From Amycolatopsis oliviviridis (GTDB lineage: Bacteria > Actinomycetota > Actinomycetes > Mycobacteriales > Pseudonocardiaceae), in contig NZ_BNAY01000003.1 in assembly GCF_014654365.1 (NCBI RefSeq), positions 496,001 through 560,000 of the forward strand: DNA of 64,000 nucleotides, written 5' to 3'. Each line of letters starts with the position of its first letter. Within the stretch, counting starts at the first letter, position 1. Positions 17,219-25,824 of the stretch are shown here, piece after piece. The notes under the pieces are model-generated. The model worked only from the letters and a program-made list of their open reading frames with translations. It had not been told where the DNA came from and ran no database searches. The translations under genes were made by a program, and so were the position numbers.

Positions 17219-17971
17219 TCAGTCGACCATCGTGCCGCAACTGATATTCAACGCCGTCGCCGTCATGCTGCGCGCATGGTCCGACGCGGCGAATGCGGCT
17301 ACCCGAGCGACGTCTTCGAGTGATGCCGCCCTCTTGAGCATCGTCGCTTCGACCATGTCACGGATCGCGTCGTCGAGTCCGGCGCCCGCCGGGATGGTCT
17401 CCGGAATGCCGCCGGTACGCAGGGTCACGACACGGATGCCGTGCGGTCCGAGTTCGCATGCCAGTCCTCGCCGCAACGCTTCCATCGCGCTGAACGCGAT
17501 CTGCAGCCCGCCGAGGTGGTATCCCGGCAACGGATCGCCGTCACCGCCGAACATCAGGATCACGCCGGACCCCTGCCCGATCATGTGCCGGGCGGCCGCC
17601 CGCGCGGTCAGGAAGTTGGTCTGAACCGCCGTGCGTACCGGGCTTTCGAGGTCCGCCAACGACATCTCGACCAGCGGGGTGCCCTGGACGTCGTTGTGCG
17701 TGATCACGTTCATCGAGATGTCGACACTGCCGGCCGAAGAAGCCACCGCAGCGGCGTGCTCGTCGATGGCCGCTTCGTCGAGCGCGTCGAACTCCGCCGT
17801 TTCCGCTTTTCCGCCCGCCGCCCGGATTTCGTCGGCCAGCACGTCGAGCTTCTTGAACGTGCGGCCGACAAGGTGGACTGTCGCGCCCTCCCCGGCGAAT
17901 CCGCGAGCCACCGCGCTCCCGATTCCGCCCGCGGCCCCGTAGATGATCGCGTTCCTGCCTTCGAGCAACAT
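17219..17971 (-). CDS. short-chain dehydrogenase/reductase-like protein with altered active site
   Basis: 250 aa; ATG 17971 follows AGGAGG. The Rossmann start AIIYGAAGGIGSAVARGF is a normal cofactor loop (GxxxGxG-like GAAGGIG). The usual catalytic SYxxxK is not intact: the aligned region reads GDGDPLPGYHLGGLQIAFS, so a Tyr is present but the lysine four residues later is Gly, and the serine position is also changed. NNAG is replaced by NVITHN. It may therefore bind a nucleotide without classical SDR catalysis, or use another base. It is the last gene of an operon with the SRPBCC protein (9-bp gap) and the ArsR-type regulator. Confidence 0.75.
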   Translation of the reverse strand: MLLEGRNAIIYGAAGGIGSAVARGFAGEGATVHLVGRTFKKLDVLADEIRAAGGKAETAEFDALDEAAIDEHAAAVASSAGSVDISMNVITHNDVQGTPLVEMSLADLESPVRTAVQTNFLTARAAARHMIGQGSGVILMFGGDGDPLPGYHLGGLQIAFSAMEALRRGLACELGPHGIRVVTLRTGGIPETIPAGAGLDDAIRDMVEATMLKRAASLEDVARVAAFAASDHARSMTATALNISCGTMVD

Positions 17972-17980
17972 CTGATCCTC

Positions 17981-18874
17981 CTATTTCCTGTCCTGCGTGA
18001 TGAGTCCTTCGGGCGTTCCTTCCAAGTGGACGTCGGCCCACAGCGGCAACCAGCTGTCGATCTCGTGGAAACGGCGCAGTTCGGCCAAACCGCTGAGCCA
18101 GCCCATCCACGAGCCGTACGGCGGCTTCTCGTCCGAGAATCCACTTTGGACGAACGTCAGCTTCGTGCCACCACCGGAGTCTTCGAGTTCCCAAGTGGCG
18201 ACGACGCCGTCCTGGTACGCGAGTGACATCCTGGAGTCGGGTACCAGGTCGACGATCTTCGCCGGATCCTGGTCCGTCTCCAGCGAGCCCATCGCCCACC
18301 GGCCGCCGACTCGGGGCTCCGCCTCGATCCGGGCGCCGAACCATCGGGTGAACACGGCGGGGTCGGCGATCGAGGTGTAGACCTCGCCGCGCGGCGCGTC
18401 GATCCGTACTTCTTCGCTCATCAGCGGAGAAGTGAGGTCGCAGCGGGCGGTGAGCGGGCGTCCCTCGACGTGATCGACGAGGTTCGCCACGGACAGCGCC
18501 CAGAACGTGTACATCATGCCGAGTGACGTATCCGGATCGGCGAGCATCGCGTCGTAGTCCGGCAATCCGCTCTGACTGAACGACAAAGACGTCGCGTCCC
18601 CGTCCTCCTCCAGCTTGAATTCGACGACCGTCTCCGTCCCGGTGACGGTCCAAGCGAACCGCAGGACGTGGTCCTCGGCCAGCAGCAACCGCTGGCGCGG
18701 AACGTCCCCGTCCGGCGTGTAACGGCCCCAGAACTCGTACCGGGACGGCAGGTCGACCTCCGCGTATTCGGAAAGCCACGCTCGCAGCGCCCCGGGATCG
18801 AGCAGCGCGTGCCAGACCTCGTCGATCGGCGCGCGCACGCGCACCAGGAACCTCGTCGGTTCAGTCACGGGCAT
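17981..18874 (-). CDS. tandem SRPBCC (AHSA1/START-like) protein
   Basis: 297 aa with two AHSA1-type halves. The first (about 5-140) contains RFLVRVRAPIDEVWHALLDPGALRAWL and the second (about 150-290) EEVRIDAPRGEVYTSIADPAVFTRWFGA, both with the strand pattern ending in L.F.QSG.. (LSFSQSGLPD; LTFVQSGFSD). These helix-grip folds bind hydrophobic ligands or act as Aha1-like cofactors. Genes of this type are often paired with an ArsR-family repressor, as here: its ATG lies inside the regulator's 3' end (14-bp overlap), so they are coupled. Ligand unknown. Confidence 0.85.
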   Translation of the reverse strand: MPVTEPTRFLVRVRAPIDEVWHALLDPGALRAWLSEYAEVDLPSRYEFWGRYTPDGDVPRQRLLLAEDHVLRFAWTVTGTETVVEFKLEEDGDATSLSFSQSGLPDYDAMLADPDTSLGMMYTFWALSVANLVDHVEGRPLTARCDLTSPLMSEEVRIDAPRGEVYTSIADPAVFTRWFGARIEAEPRVGGRWAMGSLETDQDPAKIVDLVPDSRMSLAYQDGVVATWELEDSGGGTKLTFVQSGFSDEKPPYGSWMGWLSGLAELRRFHEIDSWLPLWADVHLEGTPEGLITQDRK

Positions 18875-19418
18875 CTCCCTTCGGGTAACAGGCCACGGCG
18901 AGTTTGAAGGCGTCGCCTTCCGCGCCGCCGTAGCGAGTGAACAGATCCTGCAAAGTCGTCTTCAGTTCGTCGAGGAACTCCTGGCGCCGCTCCGGCTCCA
19001 CCCGGATCTCGCCCGAGACACCGATCGACGGCAGCTCCGGCGCGGTCCTGTCGAGCGCGGCGACGTCCGACTGGACCTCCTCCATGAGGTCCACCAGATA
19101 GCCGAGACTCAGTTCGTCCCGCGCCACCCGGGGGCCGATCCGGCCCACCAGCCCGGGCGACAACCAGTACGAACGCGCCGTCGCCTGGTACACGCCCTCA
19201 CTGACGGCGCGCACCTTCCGCTCCGACACCTGCTTCACGAGCCCGGCTTCCACCAGGCGTTTCACGTGGTAATAGACCCGCTGGGGCGTCTGGTCCAGCA
19301 CCGCCGCCACCTCGGTGCAGGACCGCGGCTCCGCCAGCTGCCGCAGGACGTCCACCCGCTGCGGCTTCAGCAACGCCTCCGCCTGCTCGAGCCGCTCCAG
19401 ATACTCAACGTCTTTCAC
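18861..19418 (-). CDS. ArsR-like winged-helix transcriptional regulator
   Basis: 185 aa from GTG 19418, which has GAAGGA 7 bp upstream; ATG 19442 would add eight residues but has its only GAGG touching the start. The winged helix is at about residues 15-85 (LLKPQRVDVLRQLAEPRSCTEVAAVLDQTPQRVYYHVKRLVEAGLV), an ArsR/HTH_20 pattern without the CxC metal box of true ArsR metal sensors. The C-terminal half is helical with a ligand or dimer role. It heads the ArsR-SRPBCC-SDR operon and faces the histidine-kinase gene across about 100 bp containing an inverted repeat (19444-19493), so it may repress both directions. Confidence 0.8.
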   Translation of the reverse strand: MKDVEYLERLEQAEALLKPQRVDVLRQLAEPRSCTEVAAVLDQTPQRVYYHVKRLVEAGLVKQVSERKVRAVSEGVYQATARSYWLSPGLVGRIGPRVARDELSLGYLVDLMEEVQSDVAALDRTAPELPSIGVSGEIRVEPERRQEFLDELKTTLQDLFTRYGGAEGDAFKLAVACYPKGDARD

Positions 19419-19443
19419 CGCATGTCCTTCACGGCGCCACATC

Positions 19444-19493
19444 CTCGATCACAAAAATGAGTTTGAACGTAAAAATCCATTTTGTCAATCGAG
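19444..19493. promoter_or_regulatory. large imperfect dyad in the divergent promoter, candidate ArsR-type operator
   Basis: CTCGATCACAAAAATG (19444-19459) and CATTTTGTCAATCGAG (19478-19493) form an imperfect inverted repeat with 18 bp between arms; 12 of 16 positions pair. The tract is unusually AT-rich for this genome. It overlaps the -35 of the kinase promoter and lies just upstream of the regulator gene. Confidence 0.45.
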
Positions 19494-19517
19494 CCGGGTC
19501 GCGCTACTCTCGTCGTG
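19482..19517 (+). promoter_or_regulatory. promoter giving a leaderless mRNA for the histidine kinase
   Basis: TTGTCA (19482-19487), 17-bp spacer, TACTCT (19505-19510), then six bases to the GTG start at 19517, where transcription should begin. There is no Shine-Dalgarno-like sequence before the GTG, which agrees with a leaderless transcript. Confidence 0.6.
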
Positions 19518-20593
19518 TGGCGATCCTGCGGCGGTACGCGGCGGACATCGCGGTCACCGTGACGGTGCTCGCGAGTTCCGTCGCGGTCTCGCTCGGCGCG
19601 AGCGCGGAACCCCCGCGCAACGCGGTCCTCGGCTGGATCTGCGCGGTGCTCGCCTGCGCCGCGTTGTTCCTGCGGCACAGGTATCCGCTCCCGGTCACGA
19701 TCTTCACCGCGGTCTGCTGCGCGATCTATTACCCGCGGACGGATCCCGACGGCTTCGTCCTGCTCGCGTTCGCCTTCGCGCTGTACAACAACGCCTCGAC
19801 CGGACGGATCCGCAGCGCGGCGATCGTCGCCGCGGCCGCGATGGGCGGCGTCGCGATCGGAGAGCTGCAGGCCGGCGCCGCGCGGCAGGTGGACAACTTC
19901 GCCTTCCTGCTGATGGCCGGCTGGTTCGTCGCGCTGGTCGCGGTCGGGGCCATGACGTACTACCGCCGCGAAGCCGAGCGCACCAAGGAGGCCGAGGCAC
20001 AGCGAAGGGCCTCGGACGAACGGCTCCGGATCGCGCGCGAACTGCACGACGCCCTCGGCCACAACCTGGCGCTCATCAACGTCCAGGCGAGCGCGGCGCT
20101 GCACGGCAAGGACCCGGCGAAGTCCGAGGAGGCCCTGACGACGATCAAGCAGACCAGCAAGGACGCCTTGCGCGAACTCCGCGCCACGCTGGGAATGCTG
20201 CGGCAGGCGGATACGCCGAGCCTGGCCAGGGTCGCCGAACTGGCCGAGTCGGCAGGCGCGCACGGGCTGACCGTCCGGACCGAGATCGACGGCACGGCGC
20301 GAGATCTGCCGCCCGACGTCGAGCACGCCGCCTTCCGGGTCGTCCAGGAGGCGCTGACCAACGTCGCGCGCCACGCCGCCGCGAACACCGTCGTGGTGCG
20401 GATCGGCTACACCCACCATGATGTGTCCGTGCAGATCGACGACGACGGCCGGGGAGGCACCGTGAAGCCCGGCAACGGGATCCGCGGGATGACCGAACGG
20501 GCCGAGGCCCTCGGCGGCGAACTCACCGCCGCCGCCCGCGAGGACGGCGGCTTCCGTGTGCGCGCCCGGCTTCCGTTGCGGGCAGAGAAATGA
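19517..20593 (+). CDS. sensor histidine kinase, NarL-partner (HisKA_3) class
   Basis: 358 aa from GTG 19517 (VAILRRYAAD), the leaderless start placed by the promoter. About five transmembrane segments in residues 10-150 with no large extracellular domain, then a short coiled coil (REAERTKEAEAQRRASDERL). The phospho-acceptor motif is ARELHDALGHNLALI and the HATPase_c domain shows VVQEALTNVARHA and DDGRGG...GNGIRGMTERAEALGG. It phosphorylates the response regulator encoded next, with which it overlaps by 4 bp (ATGA). A small membrane sensor of this type usually senses cell-envelope stress; MMPL downstream may be a target. Confidence 0.9.
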   Translation: MAILRRYAADIAVTVTVLASSVAVSLGASAEPPRNAVLGWICAVLACAALFLRHRYPLPVTIFTAVCCAIYYPRTDPDGFVLLAFAFALYNNASTGRIRSAAIVAAAAMGGVAIGELQAGAARQVDNFAFLLMAGWFVALVAVGAMTYYRREAERTKEAEAQRRASDERLRIARELHDALGHNLALINVQASAALHGKDPAKSEEALTTIKQTSKDALRELRATLGMLRQADTPSLARVAELAESAGAHGLTVRTEIDGTARDLPPDVEHAAFRVVQEALTNVARHAAANTVVVRIGYTHHDVSVQIDDDGRGGTVKPGNGIRGMTERAEALGGELTAAAREDGGFRVRARLPLRAEK

Positions 20594-21258
20594 TCCGGGT
20601 CCTTCTCGTCGACGACCAGCGACTGGTCCGCGCCGGGTTCAAGTCCATTTTGGACGGCGAAGACGACATCACCGTGGTCGCCGAAGCGGCGGACGGACGA
20701 GAGTCTCTCGAAGCCGCGCACGAGCACAGACCCGACGTGGTCCTGATGGACATCCGGATGCCCGTGATGGACGGGCTCACCGCGACCCGGCATCTGCTCG
20801 GAGACCCGGCGCTGACCGGGATCAAGGTCGTCATCCTCACCACCTTCGACCTCGACGAGGACGTCTACGGCGCGTTGCGCGCGGGCGCCAGCGGGTTCCT
20901 GGTCAAGGACACCGAGCCGGAGGAACTGATCCACGGGGTCAGGGTGGTCGCCCGGGGCGACGCGCTGCTCGCGCCGTCGATCACCCGCCGGCTGATCTCC
21001 GAATTCGCCGGCCGGGTGGCGCGCCCCGCCCCCTCACCGGTGCTGAACCGGCTCACCGAACGCGAACGCGAGGTGATGGGCCTGGTCGCGGCCGGTCTGT
21101 CCAACGACGAGATCGCGAAGGAGCTCGTGCTCAGCCCGGCGACGGCGAAGACGCACGTCAGCCGCATCATGACCAAAGTGGACGTCCGTGATCGCGCGCA
21201 ACTCGTCGTGCTGGCCTACGAATCGGGCATGGTCACCCCTCGCTGGTTGACCCCGTGA
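20590..21258 (+). CDS. NarL/LuxR-type response regulator
   Basis: 222 aa. Receiver domain: DD at residues 8-9, phospho-acceptor in VVLMDIRMPVMDG, Thr in ILTTFD, Lys in FLVKDTEPEEL. The C-terminal LuxR helix-turn-helix (about 150-210) reads LTEREREVMGLVAAGLSNDEIAKELVLSPATAKTHVSRIMTK. Overlap with the kinase gene by 4 bp makes the pair a coupled two-component system. An MMPL transporter begins 98 bp downstream on the same strand and could be part of the regulon. Confidence 0.92.
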   Translation: MIRVLLVDDQRLVRAGFKSILDGEDDITVVAEAADGRESLEAAHEHRPDVVLMDIRMPVMDGLTATRHLLGDPALTGIKVVILTTFDLDEDVYGALRAGASGFLVKDTEPEELIHGVRVVARGDALLAPSITRRLISEFAGRVARPAPSPVLNRLTEREREVMGLVAAGLSNDEIAKELVLSPATAKTHVSRIMTKVDVRDRAQLVVLAYESGMVTPRWLTP

Positions 21259-21355
21259 CCACAACCCCGGTAGTACGGGAAGCGCCTTAGGGGTACCCAG
21301 AAGTTGTGCCCGGAGTGTCCGCCGGAGCCCGACGATCCGAGGCCCGGAAAAGCCG

Positions 21356-23482
21356 ATGCTTTCCGCCATGGACACCATCACCACTCGTTCCGGGACACAG
21401 CCCGAGAGGCGGCCTGGGGGCGGCCTCTCGAAGCTGGCGGGCTGGTCACAGCGCCACCGCTGGCTCGCCGTCTCGCTCTGGCTGCTCACCCTCATCGGCG
21501 TCACACTGGGTTCACAGCTCGCCGGAAGCGACTACCACGACGACCATTCCCTGCCGGGCACCGAATCCCAGCAGATCATGGACCTGTTCAAGGCCCAGGC
21601 TCCCGCGCGGACCGGGGCGACCGCCGAAATCGTCTTCAAGACCGGCAGCGGACTCGCGGCCGCGCGCGGGCCGATCGACTCGATGCTCTCCGAGGTCCGG
21701 AGCCGGCCGCACGTCAAGTCGGTGACGAGCCCCTTCGACAACCCGTCCGCGATCTCCCGCGAGGGCACGATCGGATACGCCGCGATCGTTTTCGACCTCG
21801 AGTCGAAAGATCTGCCCTACGACGACATCGTTCGCGTCGTCGACACCGCGAAGAAGGCCGAGTCCGCCGAGCTCCAGGTCGAACTCGGTGGCGAGCCGAT
21901 CGAGCGGACCAACGAGAGCGGCGGTCCTTCGGAGGGTGTCGGGTTGCTGGCCGCGCTGGTGATCCTCGTCTTCCTGTTCCGCTCGATCCTCGCCGCCGGG
22001 CTCCCGGTGATCACGGCGATCTTCGCCGTCGGCAGCACGCTCGGCGTGATCGTGCTCGTCAGCGGGTTCGTCGACATCGCGAGTTACACGGTGCCGCTGA
22101 TGATGCTGGTCGGATTCGGTGTCGGCGTGGACTACGCGTTGCTGATCTTTTCCCGGTACCGCACCGAAATCCTGGGCGGTCTCGACCGCGAACAGGCGGC
22201 ACGGCGGGCACTAGACACCGCGGGCCGGTCGGTGCTGTTCGCCGGCGGCACGGTGATCATCGCCCTGCTCGGCCTGCTCGCTCTCGGCCTCGGTTCGCTG
22301 CGCGGGGTCGCGCTCGCGGTGGCGCTGACCGTGCTCGTGACGATGCTCGCGTCGATCACCCTGCTGCCCGCGTTGCTCTCCCTTTTCGGCCGCCGCCTGG
22401 AAAAGGGCATCCGCAAGCACGCCGCGAAACGGGACCACGGCAAGGCGTGGGGCAGGCTCGGGGACGCGGTCCAGCGGCGGCCGCTGGTGCCGCTCGCACT
22501 CGGGTTGCTCGTCCTGATCGGGCTCTCGCTGCCCGCGCTCGGCATGCGTCTCGGGTTCGCCGACGCGGGCACGGATCCGGAAACGTCGACCACGCGGCAG
22601 GCGTACGACCTGATGTCCGAAGGCTTCGGCCCCGGGTTCAGCGAGCCGCTGATCGTGGTCACGGAGAACGGCGACGGTGTCGCACTGCAACGGAAACTCG
22701 AAGCCACCCCGGGAATCGCCGACGTGACGCCGCCGATGGGGCAAGGCCTCACGACGGTCCTCGCCTTCCCCGCGTCTTCGCCGCAGGACGAGGCGACCGC
22801 CGATCTGGTGGAACGGCTGCGGACCGAGGTGCTCCCGGCTCTGCCCGGTGAGTACCTGGTCGGCGGGAGTGTCGCGGCCGCGGTGGACTTCGCGGACGCT
22901 GTCGGCGATCGGCTGCCGCTGTTCGTCCTGGTGGTCGTCGGGTTGTCGGCGCTGCTGCTGATGGTCGTGTTCCGCTCGATCCTGATCCCGCTCAAGGCGG
23001 CCGTCCTGAACCTGCTGAGCATCGGCGCCGCGCTCGGCGTGATGACGGCGGTGTTCGGCGACGGCCTGTTCGGGGCGCAACCGGGACCGATCGAGGCGTT
23101 CGTGCCGGTGCTGATCTTCGCGATCGTGTTCGGGCTTTCCATGGACTACGAGGTGTTCCTGGTGTCCCGGATGCACGAGGAATGGCGGCGCACCGGCGAC
23201 GCGCGCCACGCCGTCCGCGAAGGGCTGGCCTCCACCGGCGGGGTGATCACGGCCGCGGCGGCGATCATGATCCTGGTGTTCGGGGCGTTCCTGCTCAACC
23301 CCGACCGGATGCTGGCGCAGTTCGGTCTCGGGCTGGCGGTCGCGGTGCTGGTGGACGCGTTCGTGATCCGCTGTCTCGTGGTGCCCGCGGTGATGCGCCT
23401 GCTCGGTGAACGCGCCTGGTGGCTGCCGCGTTGGCTGGACCGGCGGTTGCCGCACGTCGCGCTGGAACCGTCGTCCCGCTGA
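21356..23482 (+). CDS. MMPL/RND-family transporter
   Basis: 708 aa, ATG 21356 (a second ATG at 21368 is possible). Two repeats of one TMS, a large periplasm-side loop and five TMS. Hallmarks: FGVGVDYALLIFSRYRTE in the first half, FGLSMDYEVFLVSRMHEEW in the second, both with the Asp-Tyr proton-relay pairs, and VLVTMLASITLLPALLSLFGRR. MMPL proteins of this length (MmpL11/YdfJ-like) export lipids or drugs with proton motive force. Placed after the two-component genes with a 97-bp gap, and ended by a strong hairpin at 23500. Confidence 0.88.
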   Translation: MLSAMDTITTRSGTQPERRPGGGLSKLAGWSQRHRWLAVSLWLLTLIGVTLGSQLAGSDYHDDHSLPGTESQQIMDLFKAQAPARTGATAEIVFKTGSGLAAARGPIDSMLSEVRSRPHVKSVTSPFDNPSAISREGTIGYAAIVFDLESKDLPYDDIVRVVDTAKKAESAELQVELGGEPIERTNESGGPSEGVGLLAALVILVFLFRSILAAGLPVITAIFAVGSTLGVIVLVSGFVDIASYTVPLMMLVGFGVGVDYALLIFSRYRTEILGGLDREQAARRALDTAGRSVLFAGGTVIIALLGLLALGLGSLRGVALAVALTVLVTMLASITLLPALLSLFGRRLEKGIRKHAAKRDHGKAWGRLGDAVQRRPLVPLALGLLVLIGLSLPALGMRLGFADAGTDPETSTTRQAYDLMSEGFGPGFSEPLIVVTENGDGVALQRKLEATPGIADVTPPMGQGLTTVLAFPASSPQDEATADLVERLRTEVLPALPGEYLVGGSVAAAVDFADAVGDRLPLFVLVVVGLSALLLMVVFRSILIPLKAAVLNLLSIGAALGVMTAVFGDGLFGAQPGPIEAFVPVLIFAIVFGLSMDYEVFLVSRMHEEWRRTGDARHAVREGLASTGGVITAAAAIMILVFGAFLLNPDRMLAQFGLGLAVAVLVDAFVIRCLVVPAVMRLLGERAWWLPRWLDRRLPHVALEPSSR

Positions 23483-23499
23483 CCCTCACCGGATGCCAG

Positions 23500-23542
23500 G
23501 AACGGTCCTTTCCTTGCGAATTTCGCAAGGAAAGGACCGTTC
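23500..23542. terminator. 20-bp perfect hairpin between convergent genes
   Basis: GAACGGTCCTTTCCTTGCGA (23500-23519) pairs perfectly with 23523-23542 across a 3-nt centre. It lies 17 bp after the MMPL stop and 31 bp after the stop of the convergent peptidase gene (23573). Confidence 0.8.
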
Positions 23543-23572
23543 ATAGCACGGGGTCACTCGTGGATCCCTGCT

Positions 23573-23998
23573 TCAGCCGAGACGACGAAGAGCCCGGCCG
23601 AAGACCCTGTCCGCGGGGAAGTACCCGTGGTGCCGCGAGTCCGCGCTGAGCGTCCGGTTGTCGCCCAGCACCACCAGGTGCCGCGGCGGGACGATCGCAC
23701 CGGCCGCGACGGTGCCCGATGCTTCCTCGGGGACCGTATCCCCGCCGACCGCGACCACTCGTTTGACGGTCCGTCGCCTCGGCAGCGAGCCCGAGCCGGG
23801 AATCTCGAGCACGACGACGTCCCCCACCGCGATGGCTTTGGGCCGTTGCCGCGCCAGTAGCCGGTCCCCTTCGTGGAACGTCGGCGTCATGCTGGACCCC
23901 GTCACGGCGATCACCGCCCACCGGCGCCTCGCCCAGCGCAGCACCACCAGTCCGGAAGCCACAGAAGCCACCGAAGCCAGCCAGACCATGGTCTTCAT
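23573..23998 (-). CDS. small S26-family signal peptidase of the Cys-rich peptide locus
   Basis: 141 aa; ATG 23998 overlaps the ABC exporter stop (ATGA). One N-terminal membrane helix (about 5-22) is followed by the S26 catalytic boxes: the serine in TGSSMTPTFHEGD (Ser36), the general-base lysine in RRTVKRVVAVGGD (Lys79), and the box E-like LGDNRTLSADSRHHGYFP. It is much shorter than housekeeping LepB and resembles small, dedicated peptidases. The Cys-rich peptide at the head of this locus carries a PAAA sequence just before its Cys-rich part, a plausible AxA-type cleavage site for this enzyme. The catalytic residues are seen; the substrate pairing is inference. Confidence 0.85.
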   Translation of the reverse strand: MKTMVWLASVASVASGLVVLRWARRRWAVIAVTGSSMTPTFHEGDRLLARQRPKAIAVGDVVVLEIPGSGSLPRRRTVKRVVAVGGDTVPEEASGTVAAGAIVPPRHLVVLGDNRTLSADSRHHGYFPADRVFGRALRRLG

Positions 23999-25824
23999 GA
24001 AACCTCCTGGACGTATCCGTCGGCCTGCAGCCGGAAAAGCCGCGAGTAGGTGCCGCTCAGTGCCACCAGTTCGTCGTGGGTGCCCAGTTCCGCCACCCGC
24101 CCGTCGACGAGCACGGCGATCCGGTCGGCCGCCCGTACGGATCCGAGCCGATGGGAGATGAGCACACTCGTGCGGCCTGCCCGGTGCTCGGCGAGCGAGG
24201 CGTGGATTTCGTGTTCGGCTTCGGCGTCGAGCCCCGACGTGGGCTCGTCCAGGATGAGCAGATCCCGCTGGTCCCGCAGGAACGCCCGCGCGAGCGCGAC
24301 CCGCTGCCATTGCCCGCCCGAGAGCAGGACACCGGTCTCCGGATCGTCCTTGTCCTCTTCGCTGACGAAGCTCCGCGAAAGCAGGGTCTGGTAACCGCGA
24401 GGCAGGTTCACGAGCGTGTCGTGGATTCCCGCCCGCTCGGCCGCGGCCGTGAGCCGCTCTTCGACGGGCCGCAGTTCGTTCGCGCCGTCGACGTCGCCCA
24501 GTGCGATGTTCTCCGCCGCGCTCATCTCATAGGTCATGAAGTCCTGGAACACCGCGCCGAGTCTGCGTCTCACTTCCTCGACCGGCAGGTCGCGCAGGTC
24601 GGCACCGTCCCACAGGACGGCTCCGCGGGTCGGGTCGTAGAACCGGCACAGCAGCTTCACCATCGTGCTCTTCCCGGCCCCGTTGTGCCCGACCAGCGCC
24701 ATCGACTGTCCACAGGGGATGAACAGGTTCACTCCGCGCAGCACCCAGGGATGCCCCGGACCGTAGCGGAACCAGACGTCGCGGAACTCGATCCCTTGCC
24801 GTAGCGGCGAAAGCGTTCTCGGTTTCGCTGGAGCGGGAAGATCGGGACCTTCCGTCGTCACGCCGCGGTAGTGCTCGAACAACAGCAGGGCGTTGTGCGC
24901 CGCGCCGATCCGGCCGATCAGGCTGGCGAGGGACCCCTGCACTCCCGCGACGGCCGCGGTGAAGACCGCGATGTCGCCGACCGTCAGCTGCCCTCGGCCG
25001 GCCGCCAGCACCGCCCAGATCAACCCGGCACCGGCGACGACGGCGCTGAGCGCGCCCAGCAGCCCCTGTACTCCCAGTTCACGAAGGTCGGCACGACGAC
25101 GTCGCGCGTTGGCCTTGCCGAGTTCGGTCAGCATCCGGCCCCGGAACAGCCTGCCCAGCCCGAGCAACCGGATCTCCTTGGCCGCGTCCAGGCCGGTCAT
25201 CAACTGCATGTAGAAGAATTCACGCCGCTCGGTGGGGCTGAGACCGGTCAGCACCTGCGCGCGCCGCCTGCTCAGTTTCAGTTCCGCGACGAGCGTCGGG
25301 ACCGCGGCGATCATCACGACCGCGGTGACCGGGAGGCTGACCGCGGCCAGCGACGCCAGGAATCCGACGGTGGTCAGCACGGCCTGGACACCGCCGACGA
25401 CCGAATCCAGGATCACGCCGGGCCCCGAGTAACTGTGCTGCTGGGCCAGGTGCAACCGATCACGGTAGGCGGGCTGTTCGAGGCGGGCCAGTCCGGCCAG
25501 CCGCCCGGTCGCGCGATACAGCCGGTCCTTGGTGAGCAGGGTGACCTGCCGGGCGAGCTCGCCGGACAGGTACCGCCCGGCTTCGCCGAGCAAGGCGACC
25601 GACACTCCCGCGACCGCGAGGCCGACGGCGAGCAAGGTCAGCTCGTCCAGCCGGACCTCGGCGGCGACCACCCGGTCGAGAACCAGCTTGGTCAGCCACG
25701 CGACGACCACCGGGAGGACACCCGTCGCCACGCTGACCGCGAGACTGCCCAGCAGGATCAGCGGCGCGGCGGTCCAGGCGACGCCCAGCGCGACGACGGC
25801 CGACCGCGGGCCCGGAGCGCTCAC
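23995..25824 (-). CDS. ABC exporter, fused permease and ATPase
   Basis: 609 aa; GTG 25824 overlaps the upstream stop (GTGA). A six-TMS type IV exporter domain (about 20-320) precedes the nucleotide-binding domain: Walker A VGHNGAGKST at about 378, Q-loop AVFQDFMTYEMSAAENIALGD, signature LSGGQWQRVALARA at about 501, Walker B LLILDEPTSGLD at about 522, and SHRLGSVRAADRI. There is no N-terminal C39 peptidase domain, so leader removal would need another protease, and an S26 peptidase is encoded directly downstream. It is likely to export the small Cys-rich peptide. The insertion SFVSEEDKDDPETG before the signature is longer than usual. Confidence 0.88.
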   Translation of the reverse strand: MSAPGPRSAVVALGVAWTAAPLILLGSLAVSVATGVLPVVVAWLTKLVLDRVVAAEVRLDELTLLAVGLAVAGVSVALLGEAGRYLSGELARQVTLLTKDRLYRATGRLAGLARLEQPAYRDRLHLAQQHSYSGPGVILDSVVGGVQAVLTTVGFLASLAAVSLPVTAVVMIAAVPTLVAELKLSRRRAQVLTGLSPTERREFFYMQLMTGLDAAKEIRLLGLGRLFRGRMLTELGKANARRRRADLRELGVQGLLGALSAVVAGAGLIWAVLAAGRGQLTVGDIAVFTAAVAGVQGSLASLIGRIGAAHNALLLFEHYRGVTTEGPDLPAPAKPRTLSPLRQGIEFRDVWFRYGPGHPWVLRGVNLFIPCGQSMALVGHNGAGKSTMVKLLCRFYDPTRGAVLWDGADLRDLPVEEVRRRLGAVFQDFMTYEMSAAENIALGDVDGANELRPVEERLTAAAERAGIHDTLVNLPRGYQTLLSRSFVSEEDKDDPETGVLLSGGQWQRVALARAFLRDQRDLLILDEPTSGLDAEAEHEIHASLAEHRAGRTSVLISHRLGSVRAADRIAVLVDGRVAELGTHDELVALSGTYSRLFRLQADGYVQEVS

